Origin: Cupriavidus sp. P-10
GTDB taxonomy: Bacteria; Pseudomonadota; Gammaproteobacteria; Burkholderiales; Burkholderiaceae
Assembly: GCF_003402535.2 (NCBI RefSeq)
Contig: NZ_AP025171.1
Location: forward strand, 372,001-436,000
Direction of reading: 5' to 3'
Length of the DNA stretch: 64,000 bases
Part shown: positions 6,849 through 15,869 of the stretch, piece by piece
Layout of the letters: every line of letters starts with the position of its first letter
How positions within the stretch are numbered: position 1 is the first letter of the stretch
Program-made: the position numbers and the translations under genes
Notes under the pieces: generated by a model
Database searches by the model: none
The model's input: only the letters and a program-made list of their open reading frames with translations
Told to the model about the DNA's origin: nothing

Positions 6849-8351
6849 ATGGAACTGCTCAGTCATCTCGCACTCGGGTTCTCCACGGCGCTGTCGCTGC
6901 AGAACCTCGCCTATGCCTTCCTCGGCTGCGTGCTCGGCACGCTGATCGGCGTGCTGCCGGGGCTGGGGCCGCTGGCCACCATCGCCATGCTGCTGCCGAT
7001 CACCTACACGCTGCCGCCGGTGGCCGCGCTGATCATGCTGGCCGGCATCTACTACGGCGCGCAGTATGGCGGCTCGACCACGGCCATCCTGGTCAACCTG
7101 CCGGGCGAGTCGTCGGCGGTGGTGACTACGCTGGACGGCTACCAGATGGCGCGGCGCGGCCGGGCCGGCGTGGCGCTCGCCACGGCGGGCATTGGCTCGT
7201 TCTTCGCCGGCAGCGTGGCCACGCTGATCCTGGCCGCATTCGCCACGCCACTGTCGGAGCTGGCCTTCAAGTTCGGTCCCGCCGAGTATTTCTCGCTGAT
7301 GGTGCTCGGGCTGATCGGTGCCGTGGTGCTGGCGTCGGGCTCGCTGGTCAAGGCGGTGGCGATGATCGTGCTGGGCCTGCTGCTCGGGCTGGTCGGCACC
7401 GACGTGAACTCGGGCGCAGCGCGCTTCTCGTTCGACGTGCCGGAACTGACCGACGGCATCAGCATCACGGCGCTCGCGATGGGCTTGTTCGGCTTCGCCG
7501 AGATCATCGCCAACCTGGAGCAGAAGGAGCACCGCGAGACCTTTACCGACCGCGTAACCGGTCTGTTCCCGAACAAGGAAGACTTCAGGCGCATGATCCC
7601 CGCTGTGCTGCGCGGCACGCTACTGGGCTCTTCGCTGGGCATCCTGCCGGGCGGCGGCGCGTCGCTGGCGTCCTTTGCCGCGTATTCGCTGGAGAAAAAG
7701 ACATCGAAGCATCCGCAGGAATTCGGCAAGGGCGCGATCGAAGGCGTCGCAGGCCCTGAGTCGGCTAACAATGCCGCGGCGCAGACGTCATTCATCCCGC
7801 TGCTGACGCTGGGCATCCCGCCCAATGCGGTGATGGCGCTGATGGTGGGCGCGATGACGATCCACAACATCCAGCCGGGCCCGCAGGTGATGACCAGCAA
7901 CCCCGCGCTGTTCTGGGGGCTGATCGCCTCGATGTGGATCGGCAACCTGATGCTGGTGGTGCTGAACCTGCCGCTGATCGGCATCTGGGTCAAGCTGCTG
8001 ACCGTGCCGTACCGCTTCCTCTACCCGGCGATCCTGGTGTTCTGCAGCATCGGCGTCTATTCGGTCAACAACACGGTGTTCGATGTCTTCGCCGCGGCCG
8101 CGTGCGGCCTGATCGGCTACATCTTCCACAAGCTGCGCTGCGAACCCGCGCCGCTGCTGCTGGGCTTCGTGCTGGGGCCGATGATGGAGGAGAACTTCCG
8201 CCGCACCTTGCTGCTGTCGCGCGGGGACTTCTCGGTGTTCACCACGCGGCCGCTGTCGCTGGGCTTGCTGGTGGCCGCCGCGGCGCTGGTGGCGGTGGTG
8301 GCGCTGCCGTCGATCAAGGCAAAGCGGGAAGAGGCCTTCCAGGAGGAATAG
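6849..8351 (+). CDS. tctA: Tripartite tricarboxylate transporter large permease TctA
   Basis: A 500-residue permease with about 11-12 membrane helices. The family hallmark GVLPGLGPLATIAMLLPITY is at residues about 32-52, with a second glycine-rich repeat LGILPGGGASLASFAAY near 265 and GVAGPESANNAAAQTSFIPLLTLGIPPNAVMALM near 295-325. An AGGAG site precedes the ATG. It follows tctB by 9 bases. The substrate is set by the receptor, and none is encoded beside it; three Bug genes elsewhere in the window (2403, 13452, 37269) are possible partners. Confidence 0.93.
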   Translation: MELLSHLALGFSTALSLQNLAYAFLGCVLGTLIGVLPGLGPLATIAMLLPITYTLPPVAALIMLAGIYYGAQYGGSTTAILVNLPGESSAVVTTLDGYQMARRGRAGVALATAGIGSFFAGSVATLILAAFATPLSELAFKFGPAEYFSLMVLGLIGAVVLASGSLVKAVAMIVLGLLLGLVGTDVNSGAARFSFDVPELTDGISITALAMGLFGFAEIIANLEQKEHRETFTDRVTGLFPNKEDFRRMIPAVLRGTLLGSSLGILPGGGASLASFAAYSLEKKTSKHPQEFGKGAIEGVAGPESANNAAAQTSFIPLLTLGIPPNAVMALMVGAMTIHNIQPGPQVMTSNPALFWGLIASMWIGNLMLVVLNLPLIGIWVKLLTVPYRFLYPAILVFCSIGVYSVNNTVFDVFAAAACGLIGYIFHKLRCEPAPLLLGFVLGPMMEENFRRTLLLSRGDFSVFTTRPLSLGLLVAAAALVAVVALPSIKAKREEAFQEE

Positions 8352-8355
8352 GCAA

Positions 8356-8376
8356 GCCGCCATTCGCGCGGGCGGC
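8356..8376 (+). terminator. Weak hairpin between tctA and the convergent LysR gene
   Basis: GCCGCC at 8356-8361 pairs with GGCGGC at 8371-8376 in the 26-base gap between two convergent genes. There is no T-run, so its role as a terminator is uncertain. Confidence 0.3.
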
Positions 8377-8377
8377 G

Positions 8378-9313
8378 CTACGTGGCGAGACCCTCGCCCG
8401 CGCCGGCCAGGCTTGCGATCCGGTCCGCCAGCCACATCAGCCCGGCATCGCTGTCCCGCGCCGTGGTCCAGGCCGCTAGCACGGTGAAGTCGGGCAGTGG
8501 CACCGGCGATGGCAACTGTCGCAGCCCCGCGCTGGCACACCACTGGTCCGCCAGCACCGCCGGCACTGTAGCCAGCGCGGCGATGCCATGCAGGATGGCG
8601 GGCACGCTGGCGAAGCGCGCGCTGCTGTAGCGCACCTCGCGGGCATGCCCTTGCGTGGCCAGCCATGCGTCGGCGGCACTGTCGAAGCCGCCGCGATACG
8701 ACACCAGCACGTGGGGAAAGCGCAGGTAGTCGGCTAGCGACAGGCGGCCACCGTCCTGCAGCGGCGCTGCCCCATACACGCAGCGAAAGCCCATGCTGCG
8801 CACATCGCGCTCGCGACGCCACGCCGGGCCCCTGGCAAACGGCCCGACACCCAGGTCCATTTCCCCGCGCTCCAGCATGTCGGTGCCGCGGAACGGATCG
8901 GTCGGTACGATCGCCAGCCGCACCCGCGGCGCATGCACCGCCAGGCACGCCAGCAGGAACGGCGCCAGCCACAGTTCGATCCAGTCCGGCATGCCGATGA
9001 CAAAGGTCCGGTCCGACGCCAGCGGATCGAATTCACGCCGCTGCAGCAGTGCGGCCTCGATCTCGGCAAGCGCCGGCAACAGGCGCCGCTCCAGTTCCAG
9101 CGCGCGCGCCGTCGGTGCCATGCCGTGTGTGCTGCGGACCAGCAGGGGATCGTCGAACAGTTCGCGCAACCGGGCCAGCGCACCGCTGACCGCCGGCTGC
9201 CCGAGATGCAGGCGTTCAGCGGCGCGCGAAACGCTGCGCTCGCGCAGCAGCACGGACAGCGTCACCAGCAGGTTCAGGTCGACACCGCGAAAATGGCTTT
9301 CCTTGATTTGCAT
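8378..9313 (-). CDS. LysR-family transcriptional regulator (NodD/NahR-like)
   Basis: A 311-residue LysR regulator. The N-terminal helix-turn-helix reads LLRERSVSRAAERLHLGQPAVSGALARLRELFDDPLLVRSTHGMAPT, the form seen in the NodD/NahR branch; the effector domain follows from about residue 95. An AGGAG site lies upstream of the ATG. It begins 35 bases after the amidase gene on the same strand, so it may be co-transcribed with and regulate the amidase. It converges on tctA. Confidence 0.88.
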   Translation of the reverse strand: MQIKESHFRGVDLNLLVTLSVLLRERSVSRAAERLHLGQPAVSGALARLRELFDDPLLVRSTHGMAPTARALELERRLLPALAEIEAALLQRREFDPLASDRTFVIGMPDWIELWLAPFLLACLAVHAPRVRLAIVPTDPFRGTDMLERGEMDLGVGPFARGPAWRRERDVRSMGFRCVYGAAPLQDGGRLSLADYLRFPHVLVSYRGGFDSAADAWLATQGHAREVRYSSARFASVPAILHGIAALATVPAVLADQWCASAGLRQLPSPVPLPDFTVLAAWTTARDSDAGLMWLADRIASLAGAGEGLAT

Positions 9314-9348
9314 GCCTCGCTATCTCCTGCGGCAAGTCCGTCGGCGCG

Positions 9349-10863
9349 TCACGGCAGCGCCGGCGTGGTGGCGGGCGCGCGACGGTGCCGGGTTTGCTGC
9401 TCGAACGCGACCGCCATGGCCAGCAGCGCCGCGTCGCTGCCCGCTGGACCCAGCCACGAAACGCCGGCCGGTACGCCCGCCTCGACAAAGCCCATCGGCA
9501 CGCTGACCTCCGGCATGCCGGAGGTGCTGGCGATGTGCATCGCTGCCAGCGGCTGCGCTGCCCGGCAGTGGTAGGTGGCGTCAGCCATGTCGTAGCGGGG
9601 CGAGGCGGGACACGCAAGCGTCGGAAAGACCAACGCATCCACGCGATGCGAATGCATGATGTCGTCGAGCAGGTGGCGCAGGCAACGGGCCGTGGCCGCA
9701 TCGATCCGGGGCGGCAGGCCTCGGGTCTCGCATGCGTGGCGCAACGCGGCAAGCGTCAGCGGGTTGACTTCGCGCCCGTCGTCTTCACGCCGCCCCTGAA
9801 GGCTTGCCAGCAGTGCGGCGGCACTGCGCGGCACGGCGCTGCCTGCCAGCCGCAGGTAGCGGTCGAGGCCCGGCACCCATTCGGCGCGCGTAATGTCGTC
9901 CAGCAGGTCGGCGTAAAGCGTCAGTGCGGAGATTGGCAGGCGCACTGGGACCGCGTGGGCGCCGCCGGCCTGCATTGCCGCCACGGCAGCGTCGAACAGC
10001 GCATCGATCTCATCATTGCCGCCCGCGAAGTCGGTCACGATACCCAGCCGGCGTCCGGCCAATGTGGCCAGCGTGGCCGGCGCGCCGAAGCCCTGGCCTG
10101 GCGCCAGCACGTCCATCACCAGCGCCACGTCGGCCGCGCTGCGGCCCAGCGGCCCGACGGTGTCGAACGAGGCCGCCAGCGGCAGTACGCCGGCGTTGTC
10201 GAGCAATCCGTGGGTTGGCCGCAGGCCGGCCAGCGCATGCACGCAAGCGGGGCCGCGCACCGAGCCGAAGGTATCGGTGCCCAGGCCGAAGGCCGCAAGG
10301 CTGGCCGCGACCGCCGCGCCGCTGCCGCTGCTGGAACCGCTGGCATTGCGCGAGAGCCGGTAGGGGTTGAGCGTCAGTCCGTTGGCCGAACTGTAGCCGA
10401 AACGGCCGTTGGAAGCGGCCAGTTCAGACATATTGGCCTTGGCCAGCACGATCGCGCCGGCCGCGCGCAGCCGTGCCACGCATGCCGCATCGGCTGGCGG
10501 GTACGCCTGGCTCAGAGCCGCGCATCCGGCCGTGGTCGGCATGCCGGCCGTGTCGATGTTGTCCTTGACCACCATGGGGATGCCGTGCAGCGCACTGCGC
10601 GGACCTTGCGTGCGGAGTTCCTCGTCCAGCGCGCGGGCTTCCCGCATGGCGGACGGGTTCACTTCGCTGATCGCGTTCAGGCAGGGCCCGGCGCGGTCGT
10701 AGGCAGCAATGCGGGCGAGGCAGCCACCCACCAACGCCTGCGCCGAGATGCGGCGGGAGCGCATGGCGTCGGCGAGCGCTGCCAGCGATGTTTCGAACGG
10801 GTCGACGGCAGCACGCGATAGCGTGTCATGCGCGGGCCATGCGGAGTGCGGTAAGGAAGTCAT
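9349..10863 (-). CDS. Amidase-signature family hydrolase
   Basis: A 504-residue amidase-signature enzyme. The Ser-cisSer-Lys triad is visible: Lys100 in GIPMVVKDNID, Ser177 in SGSSSGSGAAVAAS and Ser201 in GTDTFGSVRGPA. The family hydrolyses carboxamides, some aryl amides and nitrile-derived amides, or acts in tRNA transamidation; the lack of gatC/gatB neighbours argues against GatA. The ATG at 10863 was chosen over an in-frame start 50 codons upstream because it follows a purine-rich site and matches family length. A LysR gene lies downstream on the same strand and another is divergent, so it probably belongs to a small amide or acyl-amino-acid catabolic locus. Confidence 0.85.
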   Translation of the reverse strand: MTSLPHSAWPAHDTLSRAAVDPFETSLAALADAMRSRRISAQALVGGCLARIAAYDRAGPCLNAISEVNPSAMREARALDEELRTQGPRSALHGIPMVVKDNIDTAGMPTTAGCAALSQAYPPADAACVARLRAAGAIVLAKANMSELAASNGRFGYSSANGLTLNPYRLSRNASGSSSGSGAAVAASLAAFGLGTDTFGSVRGPACVHALAGLRPTHGLLDNAGVLPLAASFDTVGPLGRSAADVALVMDVLAPGQGFGAPATLATLAGRRLGIVTDFAGGNDEIDALFDAAVAAMQAGGAHAVPVRLPISALTLYADLLDDITRAEWVPGLDRYLRLAGSAVPRSAAALLASLQGRREDDGREVNPLTLAALRHACETRGLPPRIDAATARCLRHLLDDIMHSHRVDALVFPTLACPASPRYDMADATYHCRAAQPLAAMHIASTSGMPEVSVPMGFVEAGVPAGVSWLGPAGSDAALLAMAVAFEQQTRHRRAPATTPALP

Positions 10864-11037
10864 GGGCGGTCCTGCGGTTTGTTTGCATAGTGGCTGCTCC
10901 GGGCTGGTCCGGCAATGGATGTTTCTTCCCACGTTCTTTCCTTCCCGGAATGAATCGACGACAATGCCGGCACCTCGCTGGCCGGCGCGCAATTGCAGCC
11001 CGGCTTCCTCCACGACCTACCGACCTGCGCCTGCGCC

Positions 11038-11949
11038 ATGAAGAGCACCACCGGACGCCACCTGCCTGCGCTGGCCAACCTGATCGCGCTGGAAACCACG
11101 GCCCGCGTTGGCAGCGTCACGGGCGCGGCCGACGAGCTGTGCCTGACGCAAAGCGCGGTCAGCAAGCAGATCACCGAGCTGGAAGACTATCTCGGCACAC
11201 GCATGCTGAATCGCCGCAAGGGCGCGGTGGCCCCGACGCCGGCTGGAGAGGAATTCCTGGCGAGCGTGCGCAAGGCGCTGGCCCTGATCGAGGAAGCGAC
11301 GCTTGAAGTGCAGTCCGGCCGCACCGCCGGCGGGCGCCTTAACCTGTCGGTGCCGGTCTCGCTGGGCAATATCTGGCTGTTGCCGCGGCTGCTGCGCTTC
11401 GCCAAGGAGCAGCCGCACATCCAGCTCAACGTCACCACCAAGGTCGGGCCGGTAGACCTGGAGAGCACCGGGCTCGATGCGGCGATCATGTACTGCGCCG
11501 GCCCGCCGCCGCGCCATTTTTCGCTCAAGGTCATGCCGCTGGAGCTGTATCCGGTGTGCGCGCCGGAGCTGCTCGGCGCCGGTGTGTCGTTGGCCAAGGC
11601 GATCAGGCGACTGCCCTTGCTGCACCAGAACGCCGCGCTGGAGGCGTGGCCCAGTTACCTGCAACAAGCGGGATTCCGGGTCGCGCATCCGGACGATGGC
11701 CCGCGCTACGGCCTGCTGACCATGGGCCTGCAGGCTGCGCTGAGCGGCATGGGGCTGGCGCTGCTGCCCGACTACGTGGCCGGAGACGACATCCGCGCCG
11801 GCCGGCTGCTGCGCCTGGCGACGCAACCCTATGTCTCGCCCAAGGCTTACTACTTCATCTGCCCGGAACACAAGCGCGACGGCCCCGCGATGCAGACCTT
11901 TATCGCGTGGCTGCAGCAACAGAGCGCCGACGACCGCGCGGCTCCCTGA
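11038..11949 (+). CDS. LysR-family transcriptional regulator (GcvA/DsdC-like)
   Basis: A 303-residue LysR regulator with HTH residues about 15-60 (LIALETTARVGSVTGAADELCLTQSAVSKQITELEDYLGTRMLNRRKGAVAPTPAG) and effector domain from about 90 (GGRLNLSVPVSLGNIWLLPRLLRFAKEQPHIQLNV). It is divergent from the amidase gene (174 bases between starts) and convergent with the deacylase gene. Position makes it a candidate regulator of the amidase; the deacylase operon is also possible. I used the ATG at 11038; an upstream in-frame ATG at 10993 would add 15 atypical residues. Confidence 0.88.
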   Translation: MKSTTGRHLPALANLIALETTARVGSVTGAADELCLTQSAVSKQITELEDYLGTRMLNRRKGAVAPTPAGEEFLASVRKALALIEEATLEVQSGRTAGGRLNLSVPVSLGNIWLLPRLLRFAKEQPHIQLNVTTKVGPVDLESTGLDAAIMYCAGPPPRHFSLKVMPLELYPVCAPELLGAGVSLAKAIRRLPLLHQNAALEAWPSYLQQAGFRVAHPDDGPRYGLLTMGLQAALSGMGLALLPDYVAGDDIRAGRLLRLATQPYVSPKAYYFICPEHKRDGPAMQTFIAWLQQQSADDRAAP

Positions 11950-11979
11950 GCGCAGAGGCCGGCGGCATGCCGGCACGCC

Positions 11980-13437
11980 TCATTGCGCCGAGCGCGCGTT
12001 CACCAGCGTCGAGCCGACGAAGCGCCCGGGGCGGGCGTCCAGCGGCGCACCGTCGCGCAGGGTCGCCTGCCCGGCAACGAACACATGGCGCACGCCGACC
12101 GAAGGCTGCTGCGGATCGTCGAAGGTGGCGCGGTCCTGGATCGTTGCCGGATCGAACACGGTGATGTCCGCGACATGGCCGGCGCGCAGTTCGCCGCGCC
12201 GTTCCAGCCCGAAGCGCTGCGCCGCCAGCCCGGTCATCTTGTGCACCGCTCGTTCCAGCGGAAACAGGCCCAGGTCGCGCGAGTACAGGCCCAGCACGCG
12301 CGGGAAAGTGCCCCACAGGCGCGGGTGCGGGGTCTCGTCCGAAGGAATGCCGTCCGATCCGATCATGGTGTCGGGGTAGGCCAGGATGTCGCGCACGTCG
12401 GCCTCGTCCATGATGAAGTAGACGGCGCCACCGGGCACCAGTGCCTGCGCCACCTCATGGCGCGAGCGGCCCCATTCCTGCGCCAGGTCTTCCAGGTAGC
12501 GCCCGGCGGCTTCAGGATGGGTGGCCGACCACGTGATCAGGATGCGGTCGCATTGCGTGACCCGCTCGGGCCGCAGCATGGTCGACGAAGCTGCGTACGG
12601 GTAGCAATCCAGGCACAGCGGCATGGTCTGGGCATGTTCGCGCACCTGCGCGAGCGTGGCGCGGCTGCGGCCGTGGTTCTGCTTGCCGACCAGCTTGTGG
12701 TGCGAGATCACGGTGGACACCCCCAGCGCCTTGCCGATGCGCGCGGTCTCGTCGATCGACTCGGCGATCTTGTCGCTCTCGTCGCGGATATGCGCGACCA
12801 GCACGCCGCCGAGGCGCCGCATCGGCTCGCACATGCGCACGATCTCGTCCTCGGGCGCCGCCGCCGAAGGCGGATAGAAGGTGCCGGTCGAGACCCCGAT
12901 CGCGCCCTCTCGCAGCGCCGCTTCTACGTCCTGGCGCACCTGTTCGATTTCCGCGTCGCTGGCGGCCAAGCCGAGCTGGGGCACATGCCGCGCACGCAGC
13001 GTCGACTGGCCCACCAGCACTGCCACATTGACCGCTGCCGGGCTGGCGGCGAACGCTTCGCGGTAAGCGCGCACGGAGTCGAATCGGTAGCCGCCGCGCA
13101 TGATGTCCAGCGGCGCCGGCGGGATGCTGTCGGTCACCAGCGGGAACAGGCTGATGCCGCAGTTGCCGGCGATGATGGTGGTGACGCCCTGCGTTACCTT
13201 GGGCAGCATGCCGGGAGACTCGAACACCATCCAGTCGTCGTGGGTGTGGGTGTCGATAAAGCCGGGCGCGACGATCAGTCCGGCGGCATCCACTTCAGCG
13301 TCCGCACGCGCGGCGCCGAGGTCGCCGATCGCCGCGATCGCGCCGTCGGCAATGGCTACGTCAGCGGTGCGGCGTGGCGCGCCGGTGCCATCGATCACGT
13401 CGCCGTTGCGGATGATGAGGTCATAGAGCCTGGTCAT
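11980..13437 (-). CDS. N-acyl-D-amino-acid deacylase (D-aminoacylase) family amidohydrolase
   Basis: A 485-residue amidohydrolase of the D-aminoacylase type. Metal-site motifs are all present: His64-x-His66 in GFIDTHTHDD, the bridging Cys93 in AGNCGIS, HIRDESDKI, VISHHKLVGK, DCYPYAASSTML and the catalytic Asp in IGSDGIPSDETPHPRLWGTF. Such enzymes release the free D-amino acid from N-acyl-D-amino acids; related proteins act on other N-acyl or urea-type substrates. GGAG stands 8 bases before the ATG. The upstream gene (14 bases apart) is a Bug receptor, so uptake and hydrolysis of the same acid are likely coupled. An apparent much longer frame upstream of this start only overlaps the receptor gene. 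Confidence 0.88.
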   Translation of the reverse strand: MTRLYDLIIRNGDVIDGTGAPRRTADVAIADGAIAAIGDLGAARADAEVDAAGLIVAPGFIDTHTHDDWMVFESPGMLPKVTQGVTTIIAGNCGISLFPLVTDSIPPAPLDIMRGGYRFDSVRAYREAFAASPAAVNVAVLVGQSTLRARHVPQLGLAASDAEIEQVRQDVEAALREGAIGVSTGTFYPPSAAAPEDEIVRMCEPMRRLGGVLVAHIRDESDKIAESIDETARIGKALGVSTVISHHKLVGKQNHGRSRATLAQVREHAQTMPLCLDCYPYAASSTMLRPERVTQCDRILITWSATHPEAAGRYLEDLAQEWGRSRHEVAQALVPGGAVYFIMDEADVRDILAYPDTMIGSDGIPSDETPHPRLWGTFPRVLGLYSRDLGLFPLERAVHKMTGLAAQRFGLERRGELRAGHVADITVFDPATIQDRATFDDPQQPSVGVRHVFVAGQATLRDGAPLDARPGRFVGSTLVNARSAQ

Positions 13438-13451
13438 GTCGGTCTCCTCGC

Positions 13452-14426
13452 TCAATCGACCCTGGCGCCGCTCTTGCGGACCAGTTCGCCGAACTTGACG
13501 GTTTCGGACGCGATCAGCGCCTGGAAATCGCGCGCGCTGCCACCGAGCGGCTCGAACGAAAGCTTGTCCAGTTGCGCCCGGAAGCCCGGATCGCGGATCA
13601 CTGCGTTGACCTCGCGGTTCAGCCGCTCGATGGCCTCGGCCGGCGTTCCCGGCGCCGCCACCAGGCCTGCCCAGGCGGTCAGCTCGTAGCCCTTGAGGCC
13701 GGCTTCGGCCATGGTTGGCAGGTCGGGGAATTGCGGCGAGCGCTTGCTCGACGTGACCGCCAGCGCGCGCACGCGGTTCGCGCTCACGTACGGGCCGATC
13801 GACGGCACGTTGTCGAACATCAGCTGCACGTTGTTGCCGACCAGGTCTTGCAGCGCCGGCGTGCTGCCCTTGTAAGGCACGTGCGTGATGTTGAGGTTGG
13901 TCATGACCTTGAACAACTCGCCGCCGAGGTGGCTGGTGGTGCCGTTGCCGGCCGAGCCCATCGACAGCTTGCCCGGGTTGGCGCGAGCATAGGCCACCAG
14001 TTCCTGCGTGGACCGCACCGGCAATGACGGGTTGACCGCCAGGATATTGAAGGTCGTGACCAGGCCGACGATGGGAACCAGCTTGTCCGGGTCGTACGGT
14101 AGCCGGCTGTACAGGAAGCGGTTGGTCGCCAGTGTGGCGTTGTTGCCATAGCCGATGGTGTAGCCATCCGCCGGTGCCGCAAGCAGCGCCTGCATGCCGA
14201 TATTGCCGCCCGCGCCAGGGCGGTTCTCCACCACCACCGCCTGGCCCAGGCGCCGCGACAGGGCATCGCCGAACAGGCGCGCGACGATGTCCGGCGCGCC
14301 GCCCGGCGCGGTCGGCACGATCAGGCGCACCGGCTTCTCCGGCCACTCCGCCTGTGCCGCGCCGGGCACGCATGCCACAACGCCGAGGACCCCGGCGGCC
14401 AGGGCCTGCATTGCAAACTTCTTCAT
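13452..14426 (-). CDS. Bug/TctC-family tripartite tricarboxylate receptor
   Basis: A 324-residue exported receptor with a signal peptide (MKKFAMQALAAGVLGVVACVPGAAQA). Family marks: PVRLIVPTAPGGAPDIVARL, ENRPGAGGNIGMQALLAAPADGYTIGYG, HVPYKGSTPALQDLVGNNVQLMFDN and APGTPAEAIERLNREVN. A GGGGAGA ribosome site precedes the ATG. It is the first gene of a two-gene operon with the D-aminoacylase, which suggests it binds an N-acyl amino acid or a related carboxylate. No TctAB gene is next to it. Confidence 0.9.
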   Translation of the reverse strand: MKKFAMQALAAGVLGVVACVPGAAQAEWPEKPVRLIVPTAPGGAPDIVARLFGDALSRRLGQAVVVENRPGAGGNIGMQALLAAPADGYTIGYGNNATLATNRFLYSRLPYDPDKLVPIVGLVTTFNILAVNPSLPVRSTQELVAYARANPGKLSMGSAGNGTTSHLGGELFKVMTNLNITHVPYKGSTPALQDLVGNNVQLMFDNVPSIGPYVSANRVRALAVTSSKRSPQFPDLPTMAEAGLKGYELTAWAGLVAAPGTPAEAIERLNREVNAVIRDPGFRAQLDKLSFEPLGGSARDFQALIASETVKFGELVRKSGARVD

Positions 14427-14680
14427 GTGCTGTCTCCCCTCGTTGGTGGTGTTTCCGGGATTGAGTATCAGCGACGGTGATTGGCCGGCCTATTGAAGTT
14501 TCGTGGGCCATTGTTTCCGTGGCGGAATGCATGGCGCTTACGGCACTGCGCGGCGGGGGTGGCAGCAGAACGCGATATCGTCCCCCCGATACCCGCGATC
14601 ATGCCAAACGATTTGCGCAGGGATGCAGCCGGTCACCACAATGCCAGCCACACCTTAGCCATCCGTTTTCGAGGCCATTC

Positions 14681-15670
14681 ATGAAAATCTTGCGATCCCC
14701 ATCGATGCAGCGCATGTGGTGCGGCACTGTGCTGGCCGGCGTGGTGCTAGCGTCGGCGCTTGCCATGCCGGCCCGTGCCGCCGCGCCGCAGGTCGGCACG
14801 CAGGCGCCGGGCTACTACCGCATGCCGCTCGGCAAGTTCGAGATCACCGCCTTGTCAGACGGCACGGTCGACGTGCCGCTGGCCAAACTGCTCAAGCACG
14901 CAACGCCCGCGCGCATCGCCTCGCTGCAGGCGCGCGGCCACCAGTCGGCGCAGGCCGCCGAAACCTCCATCAATGCCTTCCTGATCAACACCGGTGCACA
15001 GCTGGTGCTCGTCGATACCGGCGCGGGGCAACTGTTTGGGCCCGGAGTGGGCGGAAAGCTGCCCGACAGCATCCGCGCCGCCGGCTACCAGCCGGAACAG
15101 GTCGATGCCGTGCTGCTGACCCATATCCACGTCGACCACTCTGGCGGGCTGTCGGTCGAGGGCAAGGCCGTGTTCCCGAACGCGGTGGTCTATGTCGAGC
15201 GCCATGAAGCCGACTTCTGGCTGAACCCTGCCAACGCCGCCACCGCGGCCAAGGGGCAGCGGCACAACTTCGCGCAGTCCGAGGCGGTGTTCGCTCCCTA
15301 TTTGCGCGCGGGCAAGGTAAAGAAGTTCGAGAGCGGGGAGGTGCTGTTTCCCGGCATCCGCGCGCTGGGCCGGCCGGGCCATACACCGGGCCACACCTTT
15401 TTCGAGATCAGCAGCGAAGGCCAGCGCATGCAACTATGGGGCGACACCATCCATGCGCAGCACGTGCAGTTTCCCGAGCCGGGTGTCGCCATCGATTTCG
15501 ATGTCGATTCCGCCGCCGCGGTCAGGATGCGCAAGCGAGCGATGGCCGATGCCGCCGAGAGGGGTCACTGGGTCGGCGCGGCGCACATCGCGTTTCCCGG
15601 GATCGGCCATGTGCGCCGTGACGGCAAGGGCTTTGCCTGGGTGCCCGCGGAATACAGCTTGCGACGTTAG
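14681..15670 (+). CDS. Exported metallo-beta-lactamase-fold hydrolase
   Basis: A 329-residue MBL-fold protein with an N-terminal signal peptide (hydrophobic residues about 14-33, cleavage after ARAA). Zinc-site motifs are present: THIHVDHSGG (His148, His150, Asp152, His153), His237 in GRPGHTPGHTFF, Asp255 in WGDTIHAQH and a late His in AAHIAFPGIGH. The order and spacing fit the lactonase/MPH-like branch (AHL lactonase, methyl parathion hydrolase relatives), but the substrate cannot be read from sequence. The in-frame segment upstream of 14681 is not typical protein, so the ATG before MKILRSPSM was chosen. It stands alone, divergent from the Bug/deacylase operon. Confidence 0.85.
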   Translation: MKILRSPSMQRMWCGTVLAGVVLASALAMPARAAAPQVGTQAPGYYRMPLGKFEITALSDGTVDVPLAKLLKHATPARIASLQARGHQSAQAAETSINAFLINTGAQLVLVDTGAGQLFGPGVGGKLPDSIRAAGYQPEQVDAVLLTHIHVDHSGGLSVEGKAVFPNAVVYVERHEADFWLNPANAATAAKGQRHNFAQSEAVFAPYLRAGKVKKFESGEVLFPGIRALGRPGHTPGHTFFEISSEGQRMQLWGDTIHAQHVQFPEPGVAIDFDVDSAAAVRMRKRAMADAAERGHWVGAAHIAFPGIGHVRRDGKGFAWVPAEYSLRR

Positions 15671-15778
15671 GCGCGCCGCCGTGTAGAGGCGTTCCTGGCC
15701 TGTAGGAATAGGTGGCCTGTCGGCAGGCCCGGCAATTGCTGTCAGTTGGATGGCCTTGTTATCGGCGTAAAGCCCTCA

Positions 15779-15815
15779 ATAGAGCTCAACTATTGATCCG
15801 ATAGCGGGCAGCGAT
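15779..15815 (+). promoter_or_regulatory. OxyR-type binding site upstream of katE
   Basis: The four-element OxyR pattern is present with exact spacing: ATAG (15779-15782), 7 bases, CTAT (15790-15793), 7 bases, ATAG (15801-15804), 7 bases, CGAT (15812-15815). Three elements match exactly and the last at 3 of 4. The first pair is part of the longer inverted repeat TCAATAG-N7-CTATTGA (15776-15796). It ends 55 bases before the katE ATG, a normal place for activation by oxidised OxyR. Confidence 0.75.
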
Positions 15816-15869
15816 CGAGAAGATTTCCTTCCTCCCGTCCTCCAACTACCCCAGCGCAAGGAGACCGAC

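Noticed and set aside
13438..14532. Apparent N-terminal extension of the D-aminoacylase to 850 residues
   Set aside because: The extension overlaps the Bug gene in another frame and has no recognisable fold; the ATG at 13437 has a good ribosome site and the family N-terminus.
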